Of a stretch of DNA of 64,000 nt, positions 31,383 to 40,644 are shown one piece after another. The DNA lies in the NCBI RefSeq assembly GCF_000190575.1, contig NC_015164.1, forward strand, positions 558,001-622,000, read 5' to 3'. The notes below the pieces were generated by a model, which searched no databases, was not told the DNA's origin, and saw nothing but the letters and a program-made list of their open reading frames with translations. Made by a program: the position numbers and the translations under genes. Each line of letters begins with the position of its first letter. Positions within the stretch are counted from its first letter, which is position 1. The stretch comes from Phocaeicola salanitronis DSM 18170. Lineage in GTDB: Bacteria > Bacteroidota > Bacteroidia > Bacteroidales > Bacteroidaceae.

Positions 31383-33248
31383 TTATAATAATTGTTTGTT
31401 AAACTCGCGCAAGGTTTCCAAGACGTTGCAACGGACGTGGATGAAGTGTCCGATGCCGGCGGCTTTCAGCTCTTCCATGCATGCGGGGGCACCTGCCACG
31501 ATGAACATGGCGCGGCCTGCCAACGCCCGGAAAGCCGGGACGGCATATTGCGCGTATTCGTCATCGCTGGAGCAGAGCACTACGATGTCTGCCTTTGCTT
31601 TCATGGCTGCATCAATGCCTTCTTCTACCGTTGCGAAGCCCAGGTTGTCGATGACTTCGTATCCGGCACATGCCAGGAAATTGCACGAGAATTGGGCGCG
31701 TGCCTGGCGCATGGCAAGGTTGCCGATAGTGAGCATGAATGCTTTCGGGCGTTTCCCGGAATGTTCCGTTTCGAGGCGGAGCGCTTCGAATTCGCTTGCG
31801 GCGCGGGCGGTCTCTAATTTGGCGAACGACGCTTCCTCTTCGTGCGGATGGTCCTTGCCTCCGCATCCGCATACATGTTCTAACGGGGCTTTATCGCCTG
31901 CCCGTTCGGTGAAATTGGGGTATTGGTTGGTTCCTAACAGGATTTCCTTGCGGCGTGATACGGCTTCACGGCGTGCCTTGTTGCTTTGGTTGACGGCATT
32001 TTGCACGCTTTCGTTCTGAATGGCTTTTACCATACCGCCTTCGTCTTCGGTCTGCAGGAAAAGGTTCCATGCTTCCTTGGCGATGGATACGGTAAGGTTT
32101 TCTATGTAATACGAACCTCCGGCGGGGTCAACGATGCGGTTGAAATGCGATTCCTCCTTTAATAATAATTGCTGGTTGCGTGCCAGGCGTTCCGAGAACT
32201 CATTGGGCGTTTCGTATACCGAATCGAAGGGGGTGACGGTCATGGAGTCTACTCCGGCAATAGCGGCGCTCATCGCTTCGGTTTGCGAGCGGAGCAGGTT
32301 GACGTATGAGTCGAATAAAGTCATGTTGAATGTAGAAGTGGTGGCGTGTACGTGCATCTGGCACGCATTGTCCTCTTCCGGCTGGTAAGCTTTCACGATG
32401 TCTGCCCATAGCATGCGTGCGGCACGGAACTTGGCGATTTCCATGAAATAGTTGGAGCTGATGCCGAAATTGAACTTGATTTTCCGGGCGGCAAGGCCGG
32501 CGGGGATGCCGGCTTCTGCCAGGCGGCTCAGGTATTCGTTCCCCCATGCCAGGGCGTATCCCAGCTCCTGGTAGATATAGGCTCCCGAGTTGTTCAGGCG
32601 GAGCGCGTCAACGCCGATGCAGCGGAAGTGGGGCCACTCTGCCAGTGCGTTTACCACTTCTGAAGCCAAACCGATAATCGGGCTCAGGTCTTTCCCTTTC
32701 TGGAGCATCTTGCTGATAGGGTCGAAGTTGACCGAACCGTGTATGTCCTGAGGGCCGTATCCTTTTTCTTTGAAATAGGCGGATAATAATTGTGCCAGTT
32801 GTACGGTATGCCGTTGGCATGTGGTAAAGTTCAGTTCGATGCAATCGCAATGGATGTCTTTCAGCAGTGTGTCGAGGACTTCCCGGCTGACATCCTTTCC
32901 TTTTATGTGGAAACCTAACGAGTCTATTCCTTTATTCAGGAGGCCGAGGGCTTTGCGGTTGGCTTCCTCGGGATTTTCCACCCGGATGTCCTGGCGGATG
33001 TACCAAGTGTTGTCATCCTTTTTGTTGCCTCTCAGATAGGGGAACTCTCCGGGAAGGGTTTCGATGGTTTTCAGCCCTTTTAAATCTTCTTGGCGGTAGA
33101 AAGGGTTTACCTTGAACCCTTCGTTGGTTTTCCATACTAATTTCTTTTCATAATCAGCTCCTTTCAAGTCGGCCTGGATTTTGTCCATCCATTCTTGCGC
33201 CGATACTTCCGGAAAATCAGAAAAGAGTTTTTCTTTTTTATCTGCCAT
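31383..33248 (-). CDS. mutA: Methylmalonyl-CoA mutase small subunit
   Basis: A 621-residue partner subunit of MutB. It has the mutase fold ([46 protein letters not shown]) and a degenerate C-terminal B12-like domain (LTIGNLAMRQARAQFSCNFL) in which the DxHxxG cobalamin motif is absent, as expected for the non-catalytic subunit. It lies upstream of mutB on the same strand. The GxxExxY element between them may affect cotranscription. Confidence 0.96.
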   Translation of the reverse strand: MADKKEKLFSDFPEVSAQEWMDKIQADLKGADYEKKLVWKTNEGFKVNPFYRQEDLKGLKTIETLPGEFPYLRGNKKDDNTWYIRQDIRVENPEEANRKALGLLNKGIDSLGFHIKGKDVSREVLDTLLKDIHCDCIELNFTTCQRHTVQLAQLLSAYFKEKGYGPQDIHGSVNFDPISKMLQKGKDLSPIIGLASEVVNALAEWPHFRCIGVDALRLNNSGAYIYQELGYALAWGNEYLSRLAEAGIPAGLAARKIKFNFGISSNYFMEIAKFRAARMLWADIVKAYQPEEDNACQMHVHATTSTFNMTLFDSYVNLLRSQTEAMSAAIAGVDSMTVTPFDSVYETPNEFSERLARNQQLLLKEESHFNRIVDPAGGSYYIENLTVSIAKEAWNLFLQTEDEGGMVKAIQNESVQNAVNQSNKARREAVSRRKEILLGTNQYPNFTERAGDKAPLEHVCGCGGKDHPHEEEASFAKLETARAASEFEALRLETEHSGKRPKAFMLTIGNLAMRQARAQFSCNFLACAGYEVIDNLGFATVEEGIDAAMKAKADIVVLCSSDDEYAQYAVPAFRALAGRAMFIVAGAPACMEELKAAGIGHFIHVRCNVLETLREFNKQLL

Positions 33249-33416
33249 ACTTTGTGCTTTTAATGATTATGATTCAAGTTTATTTGCATGCCGGTTGGAA
33301 ACGCATGCAGGGGCAAATATACAAATAAATTGCACATAACGGGCAAAAGTGTGACATTTTTCTTCAGGCATTTCCATACCGTTTCCTCATATTCTTCTAT
33401 TTTGGTTTGTAAAAGT

Positions 33417-33447
33417 TTTGACTTCTTGTTTGATTTGCTTACATTTG
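33417..33447 (+). promoter_or_regulatory. Bacteroides promoter with -33 and -7 boxes
   Basis: TTTG at 33417-33420 and TACATTTG at 33440-33447 are separated by 19 bases, a perfect fit to the Bacteroidetes consensus. The transporter ATG is 23 bases downstream. Confidence 0.8.
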
Positions 33448-33469
33448 CGCAACTTAAAATTATAATATC

Positions 33470-35146
33470 ATGAATTGGTTACAAGATTTATTGACGAATC
33501 CTAACTCTATAGCGCATATTGTGGCGTTATATGCCTTTGTGATTTCGGGCGGAGTGTTATTAGGGAAAATCAAGGTCTTCGGCATTTCGCTGGGGGTTAC
33601 TTTCGTCTTGTTCGTGGGAATCTTGGTGGGACACTTTGGATTTACGGGTAATCCTGCCATTCTTTCTTTCTTGCAAGACTTCGGACTGATATTGTTTGTC
33701 TTCTGCATCGGTTTGCAGGTGGGACCGTCGTTTTTCTCTTCTTTCAAGGAGGGAGGAATCCGGCTCAACTTGCTGGCGACGGGCATTGTGGCATTCAATA
33801 TCATTGTCGCACTCATTATTTATTATGCGTTGCAGGGGCGTATCGAGGTGCCGATGATAGTCGGTATCCTTTGCGGTGCCGTGACGAACACGCCGGGGCT
33901 TGGTGCCGCCAACGAGGCATTGCAGCAGTTGAACTACGACGGTCCGGAAATCGCAATGGGATATGCCTGCGCCTATCCGTTGGGTGTCATCGGCATCATC
34001 CTTTCGATGATTCTCATCCGCTACATCTGCCGGGTAGACTTAGACAAAGAGTCGGAAGCTATCCAGCAGGCTGAAGAAGCCAATCCGCACCTGAAACCTT
34101 TCCGCATCCAGTTGCGGGTGGAGAATCCGGCATTGAACGGGAAGACCATCTTGCAGTTGCAGAATTTTCTGGCACGTAACTTGGTGTGCTCCCGCATCCT
34201 TCAGAACGGGGAAGTGAACATCCCCACTTCGAAGACGGTGCTTCACACGGGCGACGAGATGAACATTGTGTGCGCGGAAGATGATGCGGAAGCCATCGAG
34301 GCGTTTATCGGTTCGAAGATTGAAGTCGATTGGGAACACCAGAATACGGAAAACAAGCCGATGGTGTCGCGCCGTATCTTGGTGACGCAGCCTTCTATTA
34401 ACGGCAAGACGGTGGGTGAGTTGCATTTCAGCAGCATGTATGGCGTGAACGTGACGCGTGTCAACCGTTCGGGTATGGACTTGTTTGCGGCACGTAGCTT
34501 GACCTTGCAGGTGGGCGACCGTGTGATGGTGGTAGGTCCGCAGGATGCCATCGAGCGTGTGGCAAACATGCTGGGTAACCAGTTGAAACGTCTGGACCAT
34601 CCGAATATCGTGACTATCTTTGTCGGCATTCTGTGCGGTATCTTGTTCGGAAGTATTCCTATTGCTTTCCCGGGCATCCCGACGCCGGTGAAGTTAGGTC
34701 TTGCAGGCGGTCCGTTGATTATCGCCATCTTAATCGGACGTTTCGGCTATAAGGTACGTCTGGTGACTTATACCACGATGAGTGCCAACCTGATGCTGCG
34801 CGAAGTGGGGCTTGTGCTTTTCTTGGCGAGTGTCGGCATCAAGGCGGGCGAGAACTTCGTGCAGACGGTAGTCGAAGGAGACGGTTTGCTTTATGTCGGC
34901 ATGGGATTCTTGATAACGCTGCTCCCGCTGATGATTATCGGCTTGATAGCGCGGTTGTATTACAAGATTAATTATTATACGCTGATAGGCTTGATTGCCG
35001 GTAGTACGACCGACCCTCCCGCATTGGCATATTCAAACCAGGTTTCGGGCAACGATGCGCCGGCTGTAGGTTATTCTACGGTATATCCGTTGGTGATGTT
35101 CCTGCGTATCCTGACGGCTCAGCTGTTCATCTTGTTTATGGCTTAG
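33470..35146 (+). CDS. YidE/AspT-type transporter with two RCK_C domains
   Basis: A 558-residue inner-membrane protein. N- and C-terminal sets of about five membrane helices ([32 protein letters not shown]) flank a cytosolic centre with two TrkA-C (RCK_C) units ([40 protein letters not shown]). The [16 protein letters not shown] and [13 protein letters not shown] segments are signature half-repeats of the aspartate:alanine exchanger family. Substrate unknown. It is a single gene with its own strong promoter. Confidence 0.9.
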   Translation: MNWLQDLLTNPNSIAHIVALYAFVISGGVLLGKIKVFGISLGVTFVLFVGILVGHFGFTGNPAILSFLQDFGLILFVFCIGLQVGPSFFSSFKEGGIRLNLLATGIVAFNIIVALIIYYALQGRIEVPMIVGILCGAVTNTPGLGAANEALQQLNYDGPEIAMGYACAYPLGVIGIILSMILIRYICRVDLDKESEAIQQAEEANPHLKPFRIQLRVENPALNGKTILQLQNFLARNLVCSRILQNGEVNIPTSKTVLHTGDEMNIVCAEDDAEAIEAFIGSKIEVDWEHQNTENKPMVSRRILVTQPSINGKTVGELHFSSMYGVNVTRVNRSGMDLFAARSLTLQVGDRVMVVGPQDAIERVANMLGNQLKRLDHPNIVTIFVGILCGILFGSIPIAFPGIPTPVKLGLAGGPLIIAILIGRFGYKVRLVTYTTMSANLMLREVGLVLFLASVGIKAGENFVQTVVEGDGLLYVGMGFLITLLPLMIIGLIARLYYKINYYTLIGLIAGSTTDPPALAYSNQVSGNDAPAVGYSTVYPLVMFLRILTAQLFILFMA

Positions 35147-35170
35147 AGTTTCACCACACATTGAAATAAA

Positions 35171-35251
35171 AAGCGCAGATTAGCGCGGATTGATGCAGAA
35201 AAAGAATGAAAGATATTCTCTAATCTGCGAAAATCCGCGTTAATCTGCGTT
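35171..35251. repeat. Family D palindrome
   Basis: The left arm AGCGCAGATTAGCGCGGATT and the right arm AATCCGCGTTAATCTGCGTT are complementary apart from a few bases. It lies between the convergent transporter and HAD genes, where it may also act as a terminator. Confidence 0.8.
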
Positions 35252-35255
35252 TCTT

Positions 35256-35888
35256 TTACTTCGCTCTTTCCAATAGAGTTTCCACTTGCGCACGCCAGTC
35301 GGAAGCGTTTTCGGGTTGGAACGTTTGCAGCCCTGCGTTTTTCCCTGCGGCGATGTTCGATGTGCTATCGTCGATGAAAAGCGTCTCCTCGGGGCGGATT
35401 TGCGCATCTTTTATCATCTGGCGGAAGATTTCCGGTTCCGGTTTCATGCAGCCCATTTCGAATGAAAGATACAGCTTGTCGAAATATGCGTCTATGCTGT
35501 TTCCCTGCGGAGTGAATTGTGGCGTGCGTGCCCAGTAGTCCATTAAGTAGGGATTGGTGTTGCTGAGCAAGAAGGTGCGGTAGCCCCTTTGGCGTAATTG
35601 GGCGATGTAGTCCAGCTTACGGATGTCCATTCCGCTTACGAATCCCATCCACGCTTGCCGCACTTCTTCGCGTTCCAGCGGCTTGCCGCACAATATGCCC
35701 AGCTTTTCCCGGAAGGATTCTTCACTGAGCTTCCCTTCTTCCAATTCCTGGAATATTCCTGTCTGATGATATTTGTCGAGGATGCGGCCGGCATTTTCCA
35801 GTCCTAACCGGATAAATGCCTGTACCGCTTCTTCACGGTCGAGGTCTACGATGACCCCGCCGAAATCGAATGCAATGTTTCTTATCAT
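35256..35888 (-). CDS. HAD-family phosphatase/hydrolase (YihX-like)
   Basis: A 210-residue HAD IA-type protein. Motif I is AFDFGGVIVDLD, with Gly at the second acidic position as in YihX-like and epoxide-hydrolase N-terminal phosphatases. Motif II is LLSNTN, motif III is MKPEPEIF, and motif IV is FIDDSTSNI. Probably a cytosolic phosphatase of small phosphorylated metabolites. It lies downstream of no obvious partner; repeats border it on both sides. Confidence 0.88.
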   Translation of the reverse strand: MIRNIAFDFGGVIVDLDREEAVQAFIRLGLENAGRILDKYHQTGIFQELEEGKLSEESFREKLGILCGKPLEREEVRQAWMGFVSGMDIRKLDYIAQLRQRGYRTFLLSNTNPYLMDYWARTPQFTPQGNSIDAYFDKLYLSFEMGCMKPEPEIFRQMIKDAQIRPEETLFIDDSTSNIAAGKNAGLQTFQPENASDWRAQVETLLERAK

Positions 35889-35908
35889 GTTTTATTAAAG
35901 GGAAAAAA

Positions 35909-35977
35909 GAACACAGAGGCACAGAGACACAGAGAATTTCTTTAAATAATACTCTGTGTCTTTGTGTCTCTGTGTTC
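35909..35977. repeat. Family A palindrome (short loop)
   Basis: A 69-bp copy with nearly complete arm pairing: GAACACAGAGGCACAGAGAC...CTCTGTGTTC. It fills the gap between the HAD gene and the peptidase gene downstream end. Confidence 0.9.
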
Positions 35978-35986
35978 AATTAAAAA

Positions 35987-38095
35987 TCAGTTTTTCAACC
36001 ATTTGTCCAGCCAGCGGAAGAAAGTGCGTTGCCACAAGATGCCGTTCTGAGGCTTCAGTACCCAATGGTTTTCGTCGGGGAAGACGAGCAGCTCGGCGGG
36101 TATTCCCCTTAATATGGCTGCATTAAAGGCCGCCATGCCTTGCGAGGCGAGGATGCGGAAATCCTTTTCGCCGTGGATGCAGAGGATGGGCGTATCCCAT
36201 TTGTCAACGAAGAGGTGGGGCGAGTTGGCATAACTGCGCTGCACGGCAGGGTCGTCTTTCTCCCAGTACGGGCCGCCTAAGTCCCAGTTGGTAAACCAAA
36301 GTTCTTCGGTTTCCAGGTATTGTTGTTCCATATTGAAGAATCCGTCGTGCGCAATGAAGGCTTTGAAACGTTTATTGTGGTGTCCGGCAAGCCAATACAC
36401 CGAGTATCCTCCGAAGCTGGCTCCGACGCATCCCAATCGGTCTTTGTCTACGTAAGGCTCTTTTGCGATGTCGTCTATGGCGCTCAGATAATCGTCCATG
36501 CAATGTCCGCCGTAGTTGGTGCTGATTTCTTCCAGCCATTCCATGCCGAAGCCCGGAAGCCCGCGGCGGTTCGGAGCGATGATGATGTAATCGTTAGCTG
36601 CCATAATCTGCAGGTTCCAGCGATAGCTCCAGAATTGGCTGACGGGGCTTTGCGGGCCTCCTTCGCAGAAAAGCAGGGTGGGGTATTTCTTGTTCGGGTC
36701 GAAATCAACGGGATAAACCACCCACGAGAGCATATCCTTTCCGTCTACCGTCTTTGTCCAGCGCGGCTCTACCTTTCCCTTTTTCAGTTGGTTGAAGATA
36801 TGGTCGTTTTCCGAAGTGATACGGGTCACCTTATGGTCTTTCTTCAAGCCGACCGTGAAGAGCTCATCGGCTTCGCTAAGCGAATGGCGCATCGTGAGCA
36901 ACTGTTTGTCGTTCAGCATTTTCACAGATGCATAGTCGTACATTCCTTCGGTGAGTTGCTCCACTTCGCCTTTCAGGTTTGTGCTGTGAATCATGCTGGT
37001 GGCGTGCCATACGCCTGTGAAATAAAGTGTTTCGCTATCGGGTGCCCAGCAATAATCGTCCACGCCCGACTGGAAGGCTTCGGTGACGTATGTCTTTTCG
37101 CCGGTACTCAGATTCATCACACACAGGCGGTTACGGTCGCTCTCGTATCCGTCCCGCTCCATGCTTTGCCAAGCGATGCGTGTTCCGTCGGGCGAGAACT
37201 TCGGGTTGGTATCATAACCTTTATTCTGGTCGTTGGCGTCCTCTTTGCATAGGTTCCGGGTCTGTCGGGTCTCTATATCATAAAGGTATATATCCGAGTC
37301 GGTCGATTGCGAATACGCCACGCCCGTTTTCTTGCGGCAAGTGTAAGCGATTTGTTTTGAGTCGTTGCTCCATGCCAGCTGTTCGATGCCTCCGAAAGGT
37401 TTCATGGGGGATTCGTAAGGCTCGCCTGCCAAGATGTCGGCGGCTTCTCCTACCTTGTTTCCGTCAAAATCGGCGATGAACGGATGTGGAACCGTTTCTA
37501 CCCATTCGTCCCAATGTTTGTACATCAGGTCGTTTATTACCCGTCCGCTTGCCTTGTCAAGGTCTGGATAGAGGTCGGAAGTGCGTTTGCCGTATTTCAC
37601 TTGCGCGATGAAAAGCACTTTGGTTTCATCGGGCGAGAACTTGAAGCCTTCGATGTCGCCTTTGTATTCCGAGAGTTGTTTGCGTCCGGTTCCGTCGGGA
37701 TTCATTTCCCAAAGCTGGTAGCTTCCGCCTTGTGGGGTGAGAAAAGCGATTTTCGTGCCTCCCTTTATCCATGCAGGGCTGCTTTCGTTTTCGGGAGTAG
37801 CGGTGAGCATCCGGTTGTTGCTTCCGTCGGCATTCATTGTGTAGATGACCGTGTGGCTGGCATTGTCTTTCACGCTGTAATACGATACGGTGTAAGCTAT
37901 TTGTTTTCCATCGGGCGATACGCTTGTCTCTCCGATGCGCCCCATCGCCCAAAGCGCTTCGGGGGTCATCCGTCCGTCTTGAATGCTTATTTCTTGTTTC
38001 CCGATGAAGGGTTTCCCGCTGGGGGTGCCGGCATTGGCTTGTCCGCTTGCGGCAAGCAGCATGGCGGCGGTCATGGTCATTAAGTTTGATTTCAT
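35987..38095 (-). CDS. S9-family prolyl oligopeptidase-like peptidase, exported
   Basis: A 702-residue protein with an N-terminal signal peptide (MTAAMLLAASGQANA). A beta-propeller of PD40/TolB-like blades occupies residues about 50-430 (SPDGKQIAYTV, SPAWIKGGTKIAFL, SPDGTRIAWQS). The C-terminal alpha/beta hydrolase domain contains the catalytic triad: Ser in GASFGGYS, Asp in HGEKDFRI and His in DENHWV. It resembles dipeptidyl/acylaminoacyl peptidases of the Bacteroidetes periplasm, which trim peptides after proteolysis. Confidence 0.93.
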   Translation of the reverse strand: MKSNLMTMTAAMLLAASGQANAGTPSGKPFIGKQEISIQDGRMTPEALWAMGRIGETSVSPDGKQIAYTVSYYSVKDNASHTVIYTMNADGSNNRMLTATPENESSPAWIKGGTKIAFLTPQGGSYQLWEMNPDGTGRKQLSEYKGDIEGFKFSPDETKVLFIAQVKYGKRTSDLYPDLDKASGRVINDLMYKHWDEWVETVPHPFIADFDGNKVGEAADILAGEPYESPMKPFGGIEQLAWSNDSKQIAYTCRKKTGVAYSQSTDSDIYLYDIETRQTRNLCKEDANDQNKGYDTNPKFSPDGTRIAWQSMERDGYESDRNRLCVMNLSTGEKTYVTEAFQSGVDDYCWAPDSETLYFTGVWHATSMIHSTNLKGEVEQLTEGMYDYASVKMLNDKQLLTMRHSLSEADELFTVGLKKDHKVTRITSENDHIFNQLKKGKVEPRWTKTVDGKDMLSWVVYPVDFDPNKKYPTLLFCEGGPQSPVSQFWSYRWNLQIMAANDYIIIAPNRRGLPGFGMEWLEEISTNYGGHCMDDYLSAIDDIAKEPYVDKDRLGCVGASFGGYSVYWLAGHHNKRFKAFIAHDGFFNMEQQYLETEELWFTNWDLGGPYWEKDDPAVQRSYANSPHLFVDKWDTPILCIHGEKDFRILASQGMAAFNAAILRGIPAELLVFPDENHWVLKPQNGILWQRTFFRWLDKWLKN

Positions 38096-38125
38096 TGTTA
38101 TGTGTTATTTATTTGATGTTCGTTT

Positions 38126-38191
38126 GAACACAATGGCACAGAGACGCAGAGGAAAAAATAACAAACTCTGTGTCTCCGTGTCCCTGTGTTC
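38126..38191. repeat. Family A palindrome, last copy in the window
   Basis: A 66-bp copy with arms GAACACAATGGCACAGAGAC and GTCTCCGTGTCCCTGTGTTC. It lies in the 106-bp gap between the peptidase and lipoprotein genes. No family A copy is seen to the right of it. Confidence 0.88.
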
Positions 38192-38201
38192 GATAAAATT
38201 T

Positions 38202-38633
38202 TCATTTTCCGGTAAAATAAGCCGGGTAATTGTCGAACAGGCAGTTCAGCTGGTTGCCTCCCATTTGGATGTTATCCATGTACGAGTATCCGTCCCGGTA
38301 AGTAAGACGGAGGCTTGTATAGGATACGTTCCACCAGTCCCAAGCGAACCTTAGGCTTGACTCTTCCCGATTCCCGTACCGGTCTTGCTTGTAAAGGTAG
38401 TCCTCGCCCGTATTGTCCGGATAGAAACGCAGTTCTTGGTAATAATAGGTATCGTAATCGTCATACCATTCGTCCGTCCAGATTCGGCTGCACAAGTAAT
38501 CGGTCCGTTCCCGGTAATTGTTTGTCCCGTTTCCAAATTCGACTCCCAATCCTACGTATTCGCAAGACGTGAATGCCAATGTCATTGCCAATAGGAAAAA
38601 TATGCGGTACAATGCCTTCTTTTTAGTTTTCAT
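38202..38633 (-). CDS. Small lipoprotein of unknown function
   Basis: A 143-residue protein with a lipoprotein signal: basic MKTKKKALYR, a hydrophobic stretch, and FTSC giving the lipidated Cys near residue 24. The mature part is rich in aromatic and acidic residues (YDDYDTYYYQELRFYPDN) and predicted beta-sheet, similar to lipocalin-like Bacteroides lipoproteins. No specific family recognized. Likely in the outer membrane facing the periplasm or surface. Confidence 0.72.
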   Translation of the reverse strand: MKTKKKALYRIFFLLAMTLAFTSCEYVGLGVEFGNGTNNYRERTDYLCSRIWTDEWYDDYDTYYYQELRFYPDNTGEDYLYKQDRYGNREESSLRFAWDWWNVSYTSLRLTYRDGYSYMDNIQMGGNQLNCLFDNYPAYFTGK

Positions 38634-38754
38634 AATTGCCTCCTTTTTGCTTTGATTTCGTAGGGCAAAGATAAAAAATCAACTTCGTTCAGGCAAGTTG
38701 TTTTTCCTAAATCGGGCAGGGGAGATTCCTATTTGTGATAGGGATTTCCCCTTT

Positions 38755-39243
38755 TCAGAACGCTTTTTTGCTTTTGGCGCTTATGGTCTCGATGTCCAGC
38801 CGGATGATTTCCGTACGGTGGAATGACTTTTGGGCATAATCGATGCCGCGCATTTTATCGTTGGGGCAATATTTGCTTAATAGAAGCGAAAGTGCGGACA
38901 TACGTTCGGCTTCATGCAGGCTGTGATGCGCAGAGCATTGCAGCACAACGCTCTCGTATGCAGTGGTAAATTGTTCCGGCTTTACTTTGGTCCGCCCTGT
39001 CACGCAAAAGGAAACTTGCGGGCAGGCATCGATGCATTTCAGCTTCCGTCCTGCGGGCGCGCAATGAATGTAGATGGAGTTCCCCCGGTCCCATACATAG
39101 CTGAGCGGAATGCCGTATGCTCCGTTCCCGTCTTCAGCACGCATCGAAAGAATGCCGAATTCACCCTCTTTCAGTATTTCGAAAGCCCGTTCTTGCTCCA
39201 ATGTCCGGTCTTGCCGGCGGATTGTTGAATTGTCGAATTTCAT
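38755..39243 (-). CDS. Pyridoxamine 5'-phosphate oxidase-like flavoprotein (Nim-like)
   Basis: A 162-residue split-barrel flavin-binding protein. RAFEILKEGEFGILSM, YGIPLSYVWDRGNSIYIHCAPAGRKL and QVSFCVTGRTKV match the PNPOx-like group that includes Nim nitroimidazole reductases. A C-terminal RGIDYAQKSFHRTEIIRLDIETISAK segment is typical. Most chromosomal members have unknown substrates, so drug resistance is not implied. Cytosolic. Confidence 0.82.
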   Translation of the reverse strand: MKFDNSTIRRQDRTLEQERAFEILKEGEFGILSMRAEDGNGAYGIPLSYVWDRGNSIYIHCAPAGRKLKCIDACPQVSFCVTGRTKVKPEQFTTAYESVVLQCSAHHSLHEAERMSALSLLLSKYCPNDKMRGIDYAQKSFHRTEIIRLDIETISAKSKKAF

Positions 39244-39270
39244 GTTCCATTAAGAATTAAACGCTGCAAA

Positions 39271-40446
39271 TTAACGGTTGGCTATCTCATAAATTTCCCG
39301 GCTTGCCTGACGGTCGAGGCGGACATAGCTTCCTATCTGTTCGCCTTTGTTTTCGTGCAGGTGGGCTACCAGCAGGCCGATGTCGGGATGCTCAATGCCT
39401 AATTCCCCAAAAGTGGTGGGCATGCCTATTTCATGTAAAAATGTTTTAAAGCGGGCAATGCCTTCCAGCGCTACGGCTTTTAAGTCGGCCGAGGCGGGAA
39501 CATCCCATACCCGTTCAGCGAATTGTGCTATTTTGCCTACATTATGGTCTGCCATATAAGTCAGCCATGCAGGGAAAATGACGGCAAGTCCTGCTCCGTG
39601 AGTCACGTCATAGAGTGCGCTCATTTCGTGTTCCATAAAGTGTGAAGCCCAGTCCTCTTCACGTCCGGTTCCGCAAATGCCATTGTGTGCGACGGTGCCT
39701 GCCCACATGATATTGGCACGTGCGCCGTAGTTGTATGGTTCTTTTATTACAGTCCGGGCTTCTTTTATGATGGCTTTCAATGTGCCTTCACATAAGCGGT
39801 CTGTCACTTCCGTATCAGGCGTGTTGGTAAAATAGCGTTCCATGATATGTGCCATCATGTCGGTAATGCCGCTTGCCGTTTGCCAAGCGGGAAGCGTATA
39901 AGTCACTTCGGGATTCATTACGGCAAACGCCGGACGGAGCACTTCGGGTGTGCGCAGGCTGAGTTTCTTCAATCCGTCCGCTTTCGTAATCACTGAATTT
40001 CCCGAGCCTTCGCTTCCGGCGGCAGGAATGGTTAGTACCACACCGAGGCGCAAGGCCGTTTGCGGTATGGCTTTTCCTGTAAAGAAGTCCCAAAAATCAC
40101 CTTGATAAGGGATTCCGGCCGCAATGGCTTTGGCTGTATCGATTACGGAGCCTCCGCCTACGGGCAGAAGGAAATCCACGTTTTCACGCCTTCCTAATTC
40201 GATGCCTTCGTATACTTTCGGGTCGGTAGGGTTGGGCTGGACACCTCCCAATTCGATGTGGGCAATATGGGCTTCATCCAGCGATTTCTTTACCCGGTCC
40301 AACAAGCCGCTTCGTATGACCGAACCTCCGCCATACACAATCAAGGCTTTGCTTCCACGATATTTTTTCACCAATGTCCCTGTCTGCAGTTCTGTCTCTT
40401 TTCCGAAGACAAATTCCGTCGGGCTATAAAAAATGAAGTTGTTCAT
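39271..40446 (-). CDS. Iron-containing alcohol dehydrogenase
   Basis: A 391-residue type III alcohol dehydrogenase from ATG 40446; longer in-frame starts add unrelated residues. The NAD(P)-binding stretch GGGSVIRSG and then LPVGGGSVIDTAKAIA is present, as are metal-binding histidines in DMMAHIMERYF, HNGICGTGREEDWASHFMEHEMSALYDVTHG. It most resembles butanol/long-chain alcohol dehydrogenases (BDH group). It probably reduces aldehydes in fermentation or detoxification. Confidence 0.92.
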   Translation of the reverse strand: MNNFIFYSPTEFVFGKETELQTGTLVKKYRGSKALIVYGGGSVIRSGLLDRVKKSLDEAHIAHIELGGVQPNPTDPKVYEGIELGRRENVDFLLPVGGGSVIDTAKAIAAGIPYQGDFWDFFTGKAIPQTALRLGVVLTIPAAGSEGSGNSVITKADGLKKLSLRTPEVLRPAFAVMNPEVTYTLPAWQTASGITDMMAHIMERYFTNTPDTEVTDRLCEGTLKAIIKEARTVIKEPYNYGARANIMWAGTVAHNGICGTGREEDWASHFMEHEMSALYDVTHGAGLAVIFPAWLTYMADHNVGKIAQFAERVWDVPASADLKAVALEGIARFKTFLHEIGMPTTFGELGIEHPDIGLLVAHLHENKGEQIGSYVRLDRQASREIYEIANR

Positions 40447-40614
40447 ATCCTTTATGGTTTTAATGGTTATAACGTAAAGCAAAGGTACAATAAATATCGG
40501 AATATTGCTTGTAATGGGTTTTGAAAATGGTCTGATAAGTTTTATCTCCTTCAGTCGGAGGGCGTAAAACTTATTCTGCTGCTTGCAGGTTTCCATCCTA
40601 TTGAAATTTTATAT

Positions 40615-40622
40615 TAATTTTG
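40615..40622 (+). promoter_or_regulatory. Bacteroides-type -7 promoter box
   Basis: TAATTTTG fits TAnnTTTG and lies 22 bases before the ATG of the CbiA-like gene. No clear -33 box is found. Confidence 0.5.
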
Positions 40623-40644
40623 CAGGCAAAAACGGCAGATTGAT

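Noticed and set aside
36320..37252. 310-codon plus-strand frame
   Set aside because: Antisense to the S9 peptidase, whose catalytic triad and propeller blades are clear.
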